In this document: one piece after another, positions 9,747-18,487 of the stretch
How positions within the stretch are numbered: position 1 is the stretch's first letter
How the letters are laid out: every line of letters begins with the position of its first letter
From: Firmicutes bacterium HGW-Firmicutes-10
GTDB lineage: Bacteria > Bacillota_I > Bacilli_A > Erysipelotrichales > Erysipelotrichaceae
Length of the DNA stretch: 40,458 nucleotides
Reading direction: 5' to 3'
NCBI GenBank assembly: GCA_002841605.1
Contig: PHAF01000002.1
Location: forward strand, 1 to 40,458
Translations under genes and position numbers: made by a program
Notes under the pieces: generated by a model
Seen by the model: only the letters and a program-made list of their open reading frames with translations
Databases searched by the model: none
What the model was told of the DNA's origin: nothing

Positions 9747-11135
9747 ATGAATATTGTAAAAACAAAGTTGGATGATGTATGGATTATTGAACCGGATGTT
9801 TTTGGAGATCATCGAGGGTGGTTTACTGAAACTTACTCAAAGAAAAAATTTGAGGAAGTTGGCATTACTGTTAATTTTATTCAAGACAATCATTCAATGT
9901 CCAGCCAAAAGGGAACTCTTAGGGGATTGCATTATCAAACTAATCCAAAGGCTCAAACAAAATTGGTCAGGTGTTCAAAAGGTAAAATTCTTGATGTTGC
10001 TGTTGATTTGCGTAAAGGTTCAGCTACGTTTGGGAATTGGGTAAGTGTCGAATTATCAGATGAAAACAAAAGGCAGCTCCTTATTCCCAAGGGCTTTGCG
10101 CATGGGTTTCTTTCGTTAACCGACAAAGTTGAGGTTCAATATAAAGTAGATGAGTTTTACTCGGTTGATTGCGATAGAAGCATCAGGTACAATGATCCGG
10201 ATATAGGGGTAGAATGGGGTATAGAAAATCCTATTCTTTCTCAAAAAGATTTATCTGCACCGTTTTTAAGAGATCGCGATCCGGGGTTTAGCATGAGATT
10301 TTTGGTTACTGGTGGCAATGGCCAATTGGGTCATGATGTAGTAAAGAGATTAAGAGATTTGAATATGGATGTTGTTGCTCCAACAAGAAGTGAGTTTGAC
10401 ATTACAAACAGAGAGCAGGTTTTCGATTATGTATGTAGAGAGAAACCTGATTTTATTATTCATTGTGCTGCATACACATTCGTTGATAAAGCAGAAGATG
10501 AAAAAGAATTGTGTTATTCTATTAATGTGAATGGAACAATGAATGTGGTTGATGCCGCAAAAATAGTAAACGCAAGGATGGTATTCATTAGTTCTGATTA
10601 TGTTTTTGGTGGGACTGGTGATGAAGCTAACCATGAGGATACTGAAACCAACCCGGTTAATTACTATGGGTACACAAAGGAACTTGGTGAACAGTTAGTC
10701 AAGAATTCATTACTTCGGTATTTCATTGTCAGAACCTCGTGGGTTTATGGATTGCATGGAAATAATTTTGTTAAAACCATGCTCAGACTAGCTGAAAGTA
10801 AAAGTGAAATCAAGGTTGTTAGTGATCAGATGGGTGCGCCAACATATACTGTTGATCTGGCGAAGTTTATCGTTGATTTGATTCAGACTGAAAATTATGG
10901 TATTTATCATGGTGTCAATGAAGGATATTGCAGTTGGTATGATTTTGCCAAGATGATTTTTGATATGTCCGGAAAAAATACCGAAGTAACTGCCATTTCT
11001 TCAGAAGAATTCCCAACCAAGGCAAAGCGCCCTAAAAACTCGCGATTGACTAAGTTAAATACAGATTTGGCAAAAGTAGAGAGATTACCGAACTGGGAAG
11101 ATGCTTTGAAAAGGTTTTTGTCACAATTGCTGTAA
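9747..11135 (+). CDS. Fused dTDP-4-dehydrorhamnose 3,5-epimerase / dTDP-4-dehydrorhamnose reductase (RmlC-RmlD)
   Basis: N-terminal half FGDHRGWFTETYS, GTLRGLHYQ, GFAHGFLSL (RmlC); C-terminal half MRFLVTGGNGQLGHDV, YVFGGTG, YYGYTKELGE (RmlD) in one uninterrupted ORF; ATG 9747 preferred over GTG 9735. Confidence 0.92.
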   Translation: MNIVKTKLDDVWIIEPDVFGDHRGWFTETYSKKKFEEVGITVNFIQDNHSMSSQKGTLRGLHYQTNPKAQTKLVRCSKGKILDVAVDLRKGSATFGNWVSVELSDENKRQLLIPKGFAHGFLSLTDKVEVQYKVDEFYSVDCDRSIRYNDPDIGVEWGIENPILSQKDLSAPFLRDRDPGFSMRFLVTGGNGQLGHDVVKRLRDLNMDVVAPTRSEFDITNREQVFDYVCREKPDFIIHCAAYTFVDKAEDEKELCYSINVNGTMNVVDAAKIVNARMVFISSDYVFGGTGDEANHEDTETNPVNYYGYTKELGEQLVKNSLLRYFIVRTSWVYGLHGNNFVKTMLRLAESKSEIKVVSDQMGAPTYTVDLAKFIVDLIQTENYGIYHGVNEGYCSWYDFAKMIFDMSGKNTEVTAISSEEFPTKAKRPKNSRLTKLNTDLAKVERLPNWEDALKRFLSQLL

Positions 11136-11154
11136 GAATGAAGAGGTCAATCCA

Positions 11155-12573
11155 TTGAATGTTAAAGTGCTGAATTTTATAAAGAATATGTCATATACAA
11201 TATCTTCGAACCTAATAGCACTAGTTGTGTCGACTTTAGTGGTTTTAATTGTACCAAAGCTCATTGGTATTGAAGAATACGGCTATTGGCAGCTCTATAT
11301 TTTTTATTCATCGTATGTCGGTTTCTTGCATTTTGGATGGAATGATGGCATTTATTTAAGGTTTGGTGGGGAAGATTATGAGAATTTGGATAAAAAACTT
11401 TTTTTCTCACAGTTTATTGAGCTGCTCATTTTTCAAATCTTTATCGGTCTTTTTGTTTGGATATTTGCGATAATTTTTACAGATGATGTAAATCGAAGCT
11501 TTATATTACAAATGGTTGCAATTGCCATGGTTTTATTGAATACCAGGTTGATGTTTCTTTATATCCTTCAAGCTACAAATAGAATTAAAGAATATGCGCG
11601 CATCACAATGATCGATAGAATCGTTTATATTGTTTTGATTATTTTGTTTTTGTTTCTTGGTGTAAGAGACTTCAAGCTGTTAGTTATAACTGATTTAGTG
11701 GGAAAGTTTGCATCGTTAGTTCTAGCAATTTATTCTTGCAAAGAGATTGCTATCAACAAATTGAGTGATTTTTATTTCACTTTCAAAGAAATAGTTACCA
11801 ATACTTCAGTGGGTATCAAGTTGATGTTTGCAAATATTGCAAGTATGCTGATTATTGGCATTGTCAGGCTTGGTATTGAGCGCACATGGGATGTAGCTAC
11901 ATTTGGTAAAGTTTCATTAACGTTAAGCATTTCGAATATGATGATGATATTTATCAATGCGATAGGTATTATAATGTTTCCGATTTTACGGAAGACAAAC
12001 CAGAAAAATTTGGCGAATATTTACACTTCGATTCGGGATTTTCTAATGATATTCTTGCTTGGAGTTTTGGTGTTTTATTATCCCCTAAAATCTGCCATGG
12101 GATTTTGGCTGCCACAATATGCAGAAAGCCTTTTGTATATGTCATTGGTTTTCCCGATGTTTGTATTTGAGGGGAAAATGGCTTTACTTATCAATACTTA
12201 TTTAAAGACTCTCAGGCGTGAAAATGTCATGTTGCGAATAAATTTGTCAGCTATGTTTTTGAGTTTGCTTCTGACTTTCATATCAACACAGATTTTCCAG
12301 AATCTTGACTTTGCTATTGTTAACATAGTTGTACTTTTAGCACTTCGATCCGTTCTTGCGGAAGCTTATTTATCCAAGGAGTTAAATATTAAAGTGACAA
12401 GTGATATCTTCCTTGAATTATCACTTACTATTGTTTTTATTCTGTCAGGTTGGTTTATCAACTCGTGGAGTACAACATTGATTTATGGAGCTGCATTTCT
12501 GATATATCTGTTGATTAAAAGAAAAGATATTGTTGAGACTACAAAAAATCTAAAGCAAATTGTGAAAGCGTAG
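11155..12573 (+). CDS. Polysaccharide flippase, MOP/Wzx family (locus A)
   Basis: 472 aa, many hydrophobic segments, ELIGIEEYGYWQLY-type N-terminus; TTG start with SD gaagagg. Confidence 0.8.
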   Translation: MNVKVLNFIKNMSYTISSNLIALVVSTLVVLIVPKLIGIEEYGYWQLYIFYSSYVGFLHFGWNDGIYLRFGGEDYENLDKKLFFSQFIELLIFQIFIGLFVWIFAIIFTDDVNRSFILQMVAIAMVLLNTRLMFLYILQATNRIKEYARITMIDRIVYIVLIILFLFLGVRDFKLLVITDLVGKFASLVLAIYSCKEIAINKLSDFYFTFKEIVTNTSVGIKLMFANIASMLIIGIVRLGIERTWDVATFGKVSLTLSISNMMMIFINAIGIIMFPILRKTNQKNLANIYTSIRDFLMIFLLGVLVFYYPLKSAMGFWLPQYAESLLYMSLVFPMFVFEGKMALLINTYLKTLRRENVMLRINLSAMFLSLLLTFISTQIFQNLDFAIVNIVVLLALRSVLAEAYLSKELNIKVTSDIFLELSLTIVFILSGWFINSWSTTLIYGAAFLIYLLIKRKDIVETTKNLKQIVKA

Positions 12574-12585
12574 GAGGGTTAAGAA

Positions 12586-13641
12586 ATGAGAACGATTTTA
12601 GTTACAGGTGGTGCAGGATTTATAGGTAGCAATTTTATTAAGATGATGCTTAAAAAACACCCGGATTATCGGATTGTGAATGTGGATGTTTTGACGTATG
12701 CAGGTAATCTTGGGAATTTATCGGAAATTGATGCTTCTGAAAATTATGTTTTTGTTAAGACGGACATCAGAAACAGAGATGCCATGACCGAAATTTTCAA
12801 AGTGTACAGCCCCGATGCAATTGTTAATTTCGCTGCTGAATCTCATGTGGATCGCAGTATCGAAGAACCCGAGATATTCTTAACAACCAATATAATTGGA
12901 ACTCATGTCTTGTTGGAAACTGCGAAGAAGTTCTGGAAGATTGATTCAGACGATAAATATAGCAGGGAATACAAACCCGGCGTCAAATTTTTGCAAGTTT
13001 CTACGGATGAGGTATATGGTGCTTTAGGACAGTCAGGGTTATTTGTTGAAAGTATGCCTCTTTTGCCAAACAGTCCCTATTCTGCTTCAAAAGCTAGCGC
13101 AGATTTGATTGTCAGAGCATATAATGAAACGTTTGGAATGCCTGTTAATATAACAAGATGCAGCAATAATTACGGACCATACCAGTTTCCGGAGAAATTA
13201 ATCCCACTGATGATCAACAATTGTCTTCAGGAAAAAGATTTGCCTGTATATGGGGATGGAATGCAAGTAAGGGACTGGTTACACGTTTTTGATCATTGTG
13301 TGGCTATAGATACTGTTCTTCATAAAGGAAAAGATGGAGAAGTTTACAACATCGGTGGTAACAATGAAAAAGCGAATATCGAGATTGTAAAACTGATCAT
13401 TAATACTCTCGGGAAATCAGAAGATCTTATTAAGTATGTTAAGGATCGTCCGGGTCATGACAGAAGATATGCTATAGACAATACCAAAATCACGACAGAA
13501 TTAGGCTGGAAACCTTCTTATACTTTTGAGCAAGGGATTAAGGAAACCATTCAGTGGTATCTAGACAACAAAGAATGGACAGACAATATAGCAACCGGAG
13601 ATTATGCCAAGTATTATGAAAAGATGTATTCGAACGTTTGA
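12586..13641 (+). CDS. rmlB: dTDP-glucose 4,6-dehydratase
   Basis: 351 aa; VTGGAGFIGSNFI, NFAAESHVDRSIEEP, VSTDEVYG, YSASKASAD, ITRCSNNYGPYQFPEKLIP. Confidence 0.95.
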   Translation: MRTILVTGGAGFIGSNFIKMMLKKHPDYRIVNVDVLTYAGNLGNLSEIDASENYVFVKTDIRNRDAMTEIFKVYSPDAIVNFAAESHVDRSIEEPEIFLTTNIIGTHVLLETAKKFWKIDSDDKYSREYKPGVKFLQVSTDEVYGALGQSGLFVESMPLLPNSPYSASKASADLIVRAYNETFGMPVNITRCSNNYGPYQFPEKLIPLMINNCLQEKDLPVYGDGMQVRDWLHVFDHCVAIDTVLHKGKDGEVYNIGGNNEKANIEIVKLIINTLGKSEDLIKYVKDRPGHDRRYAIDNTKITTELGWKPSYTFEQGIKETIQWYLDNKEWTDNIATGDYAKYYEKMYSNV

Positions 13642-13713
13642 TTATTTTAAAAGTCAGTAAAATACACAAGTTGTTCATTGAAAGAAACAGATTACTTATC
13701 ATTAAATTGATAA

Positions 13714-13736
13714 ATGCTGTTTTTTCAGCATATTTT
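13714..13736 (+). terminator. Possible weak intrinsic terminator after rmlB
   Basis: ATGCTG-TTTTTT-CAGCAT followed by ATTTTG. Confidence 0.4.
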
Positions 13737-13763
13737 GACTGTTAAGAGCGATAGCAGTATAAT
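13735..13763 (+). promoter_or_regulatory. Sigma-A-type promoter for the 13790 lipoprotein
   Basis: TTGACT (13735-13740), 17-nt spacer, TATAAT (13758-13763). Confidence 0.8.
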
Positions 13764-13789
13764 GTTCAGTATAGGAATGGGGAACCAAA

Positions 13790-14818
13790 ATGAAAAAACG
13801 TCTATACTTAGTCATCGTTTTGTTTTTAGTTCTTGGTTGCAGTCCAAAACCAATCGAAGAAAAACCAGATCCGGAAGACCCAATTGTTATCGAAGATCCA
13901 GTTGTAATCGAAGAACCAATCGTGCGTTCCGTTTTCAACGGATTTGAATATGATGAAGATGAATATGAAGCGTTTTCAATTATGATTGAAAATACTGCCG
14001 CTGCGCGTCCTCAATCGGGATTGTCATTGGCGGATATCGTTTATGAGATTGCTGTGGATGGTTGGAATATTTCGCGTTTTATGGCAATATTCGGTACAAA
14101 TCATCCCAACAAAGTTGGTCCTGTCCGTAGTGCAAGAGTTCCGTTTGCCAATCTTCAAAAGGAATGGAAACTTCCGTTTGCACATTATGGAAGCGCTGAA
14201 ACTGGACAAGGAGATGCTCTTGTAATCCTTAAATCCATCAATCTACCCATTCGCTTTGATGGTCATAAAGGATTGAATGATGAGTTTTATTCGAGGGATA
14301 GTGCGAGATCTTCTCCACACAATGCTTACTTTAATGCTGAAAAAGCTATGGTAAAAATACCTGAATTGACATACGAAAAGCGGTTTACATTCGATGATAT
14401 TTCAAATGTTGATAATGCAAACGTAGAGACCGTTACTATGAAATACTCAACCATCAATCTAGTGAAGTATGAGTATGATTCGACTACTAAGAAGTATTTA
14501 CGTTTTGTTAATGGTGATCCGCACATGGATGCTTATACTAAAAAGCAGTTAGCCATTACCAATATCATTGTTTTGCATGCACCTCATCGTTCTGTGGAAG
14601 CAGCTCAATATGTCCTTGTGGATTTTATCGGGGAAGGCAAAGCTGAATACTTTGTAAACGGTAAGCATGAAATAGGTTCTTGGTTGAAATCATCCGGTGA
14701 AGCCATTACTAAGTTCTTTAACAGTGCCGGGGAAGAGATTGTTCTGCTTCCGGGTAATACGTGGATTCAAGTTGTTCATGATAAAATAAAGATTGAGGTT
14801 TTACCCGTTGCTCAATAG
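13790..14818 (+). CDS. DUF3048 (YerB-like) lipoprotein
   Basis: Lipobox LVLGC; ARPQSGLSLADIVYEIAVDGWNISRFMAIF and VGPVRSAR motifs. Confidence 0.88.
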   Translation: MKKRLYLVIVLFLVLGCSPKPIEEKPDPEDPIVIEDPVVIEEPIVRSVFNGFEYDEDEYEAFSIMIENTAAARPQSGLSLADIVYEIAVDGWNISRFMAIFGTNHPNKVGPVRSARVPFANLQKEWKLPFAHYGSAETGQGDALVILKSINLPIRFDGHKGLNDEFYSRDSARSSPHNAYFNAEKAMVKIPELTYEKRFTFDDISNVDNANVETVTMKYSTINLVKYEYDSTTKKYLRFVNGDPHMDAYTKKQLAITNIIVLHAPHRSVEAAQYVLVDFIGEGKAEYFVNGKHEIGSWLKSSGEAITKFFNSAGEEIVLLPGNTWIQVVHDKIKIEVLPVAQ

Positions 14819-14843
14819 GTAGATTCTTGTTCAATAACATAAG

Positions 14844-14880
14844 TGTCGCTTTCTTCGATGTGAGTCTGCGACATTTTTTT
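14844..14880 (+). terminator. Intrinsic terminator
   Basis: TGTCGC stem, about 18-nt loop, GCGACA, then T run. Confidence 0.6.
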
Positions 14881-14916
14881 TGGCTATTCTGCTCATTATG
14901 AACTTTGACAGGTCAA

Positions 14917-14945
14917 TTGTATATAAAGGTTGCGTATGATAAAAT
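14917..14945 (+). promoter_or_regulatory. Probable promoter for the 14971 lipoprotein
   Basis: TTGTAT (14917-14922), 17-nt spacer, TAAAAT (14940-14945). Confidence 0.5.
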
Positions 14946-14970
14946 GAAGAATATTAAAGGGGGGTAGCAA

Positions 14971-16506
14971 ATGAACAAAAAGAGATCTCACTTACTGATT
15001 TCAGTTTCTATCTTAGCTCTATTGATACTCATTGTTTCGGGCTGTTCTAAAAAGCCGGGTAATGATCTTTTGAATATGAAGTTTACCAAAGTGTATGTGG
15101 GTGGCTGGATGATGGAAACCGAAGATCGTCAGAAGCCGTTAAGTGAGGCGGATCGACTCGAGATCACCAACATCATTCAAATGTCGAAGTGGACATATCA
15201 AAAAGATTTGTCAGTGACTACTCAAAAGCCGATCATTGTTTTATATGATGCTTTAGGTGCGAAAGTTTCGATCAGTGAATATCAGGGTCAGGCCTTGGTG
15301 TATTATGTCGATGCATCAGCGCGCAACCGGGAGTTCTATTTTGCGCCGGCGGAGATATTACCGTTAATCAAAGCATTTAATGCACGTATAGAGCCGGATT
15401 TGGTCATTGGGGACAATGAAGAGTTGCCGGCGGAGTTATTGAACGTGTGGTTTACAAGCGCTTATGTAGGGCCTACACAAGACGCTACAGAGGATAAGTG
15501 GTTTGAATTAAAACAAGAGGACAGTTTGTATATCCGTGCGATGTTGGATATGAGTCGTTGGAGTGAAGCAAAGGACTTATCGGGTTATGCCTTTGAGTCT
15601 TACTATATGTTGAAAGGTGACGGGGGTTGGACGTTAAGTGTCGGTGTGCTTGCGGAGCAGGCCTTGGTGTCAGTCATCAACCCGCAAGTGGGTTATGCGC
15701 GTAAAGTGTTTTATGCGCCGATCAGCGTTTTGGGTGAAATTGAGGAAGTGTTACGTCGTTTGAGTCCGGTGATAGAAGTGGAAATCGTGGAGTTTATCAA
15801 TGCCAATCTCTCGCGTGCATATATCGGGGATTCCTGGATGGAATGGGATGGCAAGTGGTTTGATTTAAGTGAACCGCAGGGCAGTGAATTGCGCAGTTTA
15901 TTACGCATTGAAGACTGGATCGTGGCACATGATTTGCCGGCAAGGGGACTCGATGTGATTTACATCGTATCTTCGGATGACGGCATCTCGTTGTCGGTTT
16001 GTATTTGGGATGAGGATCGTTCTTTAGTCGGTGTGTCAGTAGTTGATAATGATATCGTGCGCAGGGAGTTCTATTATGCGCCGGTGACCATTATTTTGGA
16101 CGGTCAGAATTTGTTGACACAGATCCGTCCGGCATCGAAATATCCGCAGCTGAGTGAAGAATTGTTGAATGTGACGCTCATTGAGGTGTTTACCGGTGTC
16201 TGGTCGAATGACCCGGATGAGTTTGTGGAAGAATGGAGTGCCATAAGCGCGGAGAATGCGGTAGCATTAAGAGATTCACTGTCATTTGATTCTTGGGTCG
16301 TGGCGGAAAATCTGCCGCCGGTCGGGTTGAATCCGCAGGTATTGGTTAGAAGTGCAGATGGTATCCGGATATTTGGAACGATATTTGATGGTAAGTCGCT
16401 CTTTGGGGTGACCAATGAAGATGGTAATTCCCCGGCTCAGTATTATTTTGCGCCGGAGTGGGTCGTTGAGTTTTTAGTGGATTTATTGGAGTCGCTGGGA
16501 TACTAA
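14971..16506 (+). CDS. Lipoprotein composed of four divergent repeat modules, family not recognised
   Basis: Lipobox IVSGC; repeated LLNxxFTxxYVG ... W..AKDL ... FYYAP pattern four times. Confidence 0.85.
   Translation: MNKKRSHLLISVSILALLILIVSGCSKKPGNDLLNMKFTKVYVGGWMMETEDRQKPLSEADRLEITNIIQMSKWTYQKDLSVTTQKPIIVLYDALGAKVSISEYQGQALVYYVDASARNREFYFAPAEILPLIKAFNARIEPDLVIGDNEELPAELLNVWFTSAYVGPTQDATEDKWFELKQEDSLYIRAMLDMSRWSEAKDLSGYAFESYYMLKGDGGWTLSVGVLAEQALVSVINPQVGYARKVFYAPISVLGEIEEVLRRLSPVIEVEIVEFINANLSRAYIGDSWMEWDGKWFDLSEPQGSELRSLLRIEDWIVAHDLPARGLDVIYIVSSDDGISLSVCIWDEDRSLVGVSVVDNDIVRREFYYAPVTIILDGQNLLTQIRPASKYPQLSEELLNVTLIEVFTGVWSNDPDEFVEEWSAISAENAVALRDSLSFDSWVVAENLPPVGLNPQVLVRSADGIRIFGTIFDGKSLFGVTNEDGNSPAQYYFAPEWVVEFLVDLLESLGY
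15067..16500 (+). repeat. Four protein-level repeats of about 108-113 codons (approx. 15067-15390, 15436-15765, 15796-16128, 16162-16500)
   Basis: Each repeat ends in EFYFAP / VFYAP / EFYYAP / YYFAP and contains a W-x(2)-A-(K/H/E)-(D/N)-L segment. Confidence 0.8.
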
Positions 16507-16545
16507 AAAAAAACGGAGGTTGCTATCAAGCAACTTCCGTTTTGT
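16507..16545. terminator. Bidirectional intrinsic terminator between the convergent lipoprotein and cpsD operons
   Basis: AAAACGGAGGTTGCT-ATCA-AGCAACTTCCGTTTT with A run on the left and T run on the right. Confidence 0.85.
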
Positions 16546-16681
16546 CTTCTTCTTCAATAACCATGCCACCGGCACAGCAGCCGTGGACTTTCTTGGCATC
16601 TTCGCCGATGATACGGTAGATAAAAAACATCAATCCGCCAAAGGCTATCAGAAACAGTGCAACTATCAGAAAATCTTGCAT
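16526..16681 (-). CDS. 51-aa single-pass membrane protein with KKVHGCCAGG motif
   Basis: MQDFLIVALFLIAFGGLMFFIYRIIGEDAKKVHGCCAGGMVIEEEDKTEVA; SD AAGGAG 8 nt upstream of ATG; shorter than listed ORF (start 16723). Confidence 0.7.
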   Translation of the reverse strand: MQDFLIVALFLIAFGGLMFFIYRIIGEDAKKVHGCCAGGMVIEEEDKTEVA

Positions 16682-16685
16682 ATTG

Positions 16686-16829
16686 TTACTCCTTTGTGTT
16701 CTTTTCAACGGTATATCCACCACCGGTACAGCCGTGGACGTTTTTGCGTTCTTTACCTAATATCCAGGTAAACACTCCGATCAAAGCACCGACGATCACA
16801 AAGGAAAGGATGACTTCAATCTCAGACAT
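16686..16829 (-). CDS. 47-aa single-pass membrane protein with KNVHGCTGGG motif (absent from the ORF list)
   Basis: MSEIEVILSFVIVGALIGVFTWILGKERKNVHGCTGGGYTVEKNTKE; ATG overlaps the cpsD stop (AATGTCTGA), suggesting translational coupling. Confidence 0.72.
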   Translation of the reverse strand: MSEIEVILSFVIVGALIGVFTWILGKERKNVHGCTGGGYTVEKNTKE

Positions 16830-17622
16830 TGGTTTTACCCCTTTTGTCCTCTTTACGGACTTTCTTTTTGCGCTGTTTCAACTGTTGACCCAGCGTTTTG
16901 TTTTGTACGGTATTGTAATAATAACTGTAATAGGAATTGCGTTCTTCTTTGATCATCGTAACGCAGGTACCGATCACGTTGATGCCAGCCCGTTTGCATT
17001 GAGTCAAGGCAACTTTGGCGTGTTCTTTTTTGGTTTGCTCACTCGCAACACAGAAGAGCATGCCATCGGCTGCAAGTCCGACCGGAATGGCGTCGGGTAC
17101 CGGTAGTACCGGGGGGCCGTCCATAATGATCATATCGAAGCGCAGTTTCAGAAAACCAATGAACTCGCGAAAGCGCTTGGATGATAACATTTCGGCCGGG
17201 TTGGGGACATTGGGTCCTGAAGGCATGACGTAGAGATCATTTGCAATGTTGGGGTGCTTGATCTGTTGGACGTATTTCAGTACATTGAATCCATCGTTTT
17301 TAAAGTTAAGCAAAGCATCGGAGAGTCCGTTGCCATTGGATAAGTGAAACAGACGGTGAATATCCGGGATTCGCAAGTCACAGTCAATCAACAATACGCG
17401 TTGGCGATGTGAAGCCATAACGACAGCCAGATTAGCAGATGTAGTGCTTTTGCCCTCTGCAGCGTTGGCTGATGTGACCACAAGCACATTGATGTCGCTG
17501 TTAAAAGCGGAAAATTCGATATTTGTGCGCAAATGTCGGTATGCTTCACTGTGATCAAACACATATCCGCCATTTGAATTCTTTGGTTTTTCTCGTAAGG
17601 TGACTAAATTGATTTTTTCCAT
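16822..17622 (-). CDS. cpsD: CpsD/CapB-family bacterial tyrosine kinase
   Basis: SANAAEGKSTTSANLAVVMA Walker A, VLLIDCDLRIPDIHRLF Walker A', IIMDGPPV; C-terminal tyrosine cluster NSYYSYYYNT; ATG 17622 with SD AAAGGGGGATCCC. Confidence 0.93.
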   Translation of the reverse strand: MEKINLVTLREKPKNSNGGYVFDHSEAYRHLRTNIEFSAFNSDINVLVVTSANAAEGKSTTSANLAVVMASHRQRVLLIDCDLRIPDIHRLFHLSNGNGLSDALLNFKNDGFNVLKYVQQIKHPNIANDLYVMPSGPNVPNPAEMLSSKRFREFIGFLKLRFDMIIMDGPPVLPVPDAIPVGLAADGMLFCVASEQTKKEHAKVALTQCKRAGINVIGTCVTMIKEERNSYYSYYYNTVQNKTLGQQLKQRKKKVRKEDKRGKTNV

Positions 17623-17647
17623 GGGATCCCCCTTTAAGCATAGGTCA

Positions 17648-17676
17648 ATTATAGCGAGCATGACCAACGTTGTAAA
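17648..17676 (-). promoter_or_regulatory. Promoter for cpsD operon
   Basis: On the minus strand TTTACA (17676-17671), 17-nt spacer, TATAAT (17653-17648). Confidence 0.8.
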
Positions 17677-17755
17677 GAGTTGAGGAGCTTTTACAGGTGT
17701 TTGTTTGTTTGGATTTTCGTTTTTTGTATTAAAGTATTCCATCTTTGAATTTGTT

Positions 17756-17764
17756 TGGTATAAT
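17756..17764 (+). promoter_or_regulatory. Extended -10 promoter element for cpsC-cpsB
   Basis: TGGTATAAT about 20 nt upstream of the cpsC start; -35 is weak. Confidence 0.55.
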
Positions 17765-17785
17765 GTTTCGGTAGGGGGTAGTGCA

Positions 17786-18487
17786 ATGGAAGAAAAGTAT
17801 TTTGAAGAAAATGAGCGTGAGTTTGAGATAGATCTGGTTGAGCTATTGGCTATTTTATATAAGCATGCGCTGTTAATCATTTTAATGACGGCATTGGGTT
17901 TGACGATTGCTTTTGCGTATACGCGCTTTTTTGTTAAGCCGACGTATCGCAGTGAGTCAACGGTATATATCCAACCGGAGGTCAAAGAAGGCAATTTAAA
18001 CTTGAATGATTTAAACGTAAATCAGCGTTTGGTTGGTACGTATACGCAGCTGGCGAAAAGCAATGCGGTGTTAAATCAGGTTGTTCCGTTTTTTACGAGG
18101 GATAATATGGATGTGGACAGTATTCGCTCGGCGGTGTCGGTTTCGGCGATCGGCGATACACAAATCATTCGTGTCTCAGCGGTCACCATCGATCCGGAAC
18201 TTTCCGCGCGGTTGACCAACCGGGTGGTCAGTGTGTTCATTGAGGAAGTCGTAGAGACGATGACCATCGATAACTTGAGGGTCATCGATGCGGCGACGGT
18301 CAATACCAAAAAAGTAGGTCCCAATACGACGTTGAATACGGCGATCGGTGGTTTGCTTGGGTTGATGTTGTCGGTCGGTTTCGTCTTTTTGAAACTGATG
18401 TTGGATCGTACGATCCATAATCGTCATGACGCAGAGAAAGTATTGAATTTACCGGTGTTGGGTGAAATCAATTTTTATGAAGAATAA
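17786..18487 (+). CDS. cpsC: Wzz/CpsC-type chain-length determinant and kinase adaptor
   Basis: EIDLVELLAILYKHALLIILMTALGL, YRSESTVYIQPEV, second TM LGLMLSVGFVFLKLMLDRTIHN; ATG 17786 with SD tagggggtag. Confidence 0.9.
   Translation: MEEKYFEENEREFEIDLVELLAILYKHALLIILMTALGLTIAFAYTRFFVKPTYRSESTVYIQPEVKEGNLNLNDLNVNQRLVGTYTQLAKSNAVLNQVVPFFTRDNMDVDSIRSAVSVSAIGDTQIIRVSAVTIDPELSARLTNRVVSVFIEEVVETMTIDNLRVIDAATVNTKKVGPNTTLNTAIGGLLGLMLSVGFVFLKLMLDRTIHNRHDAEKVLNLPVLGEINFYEE

Noticed and set aside
13852-13925. Short imperfect repeats encoding PIVIEDPVVIEEPIV as a possible CRISPR-like or phase-variable repeat
   Set aside because: Only a few degenerate copies within a lipoprotein linker; ordinary acidic/proline spacer
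16657-17106. 149-aa plus-strand ORF antisense to cpsD
   Set aside because: cpsD motifs, promoter and SD clearly support the minus strand here
16822-17994. 390-aa version of CpsD starting at 17994
   Set aside because: The extension crosses the cpsD promoter and the start of cpsC; ATG 17622 has a strong SD and matches normal BY-kinase N-termini
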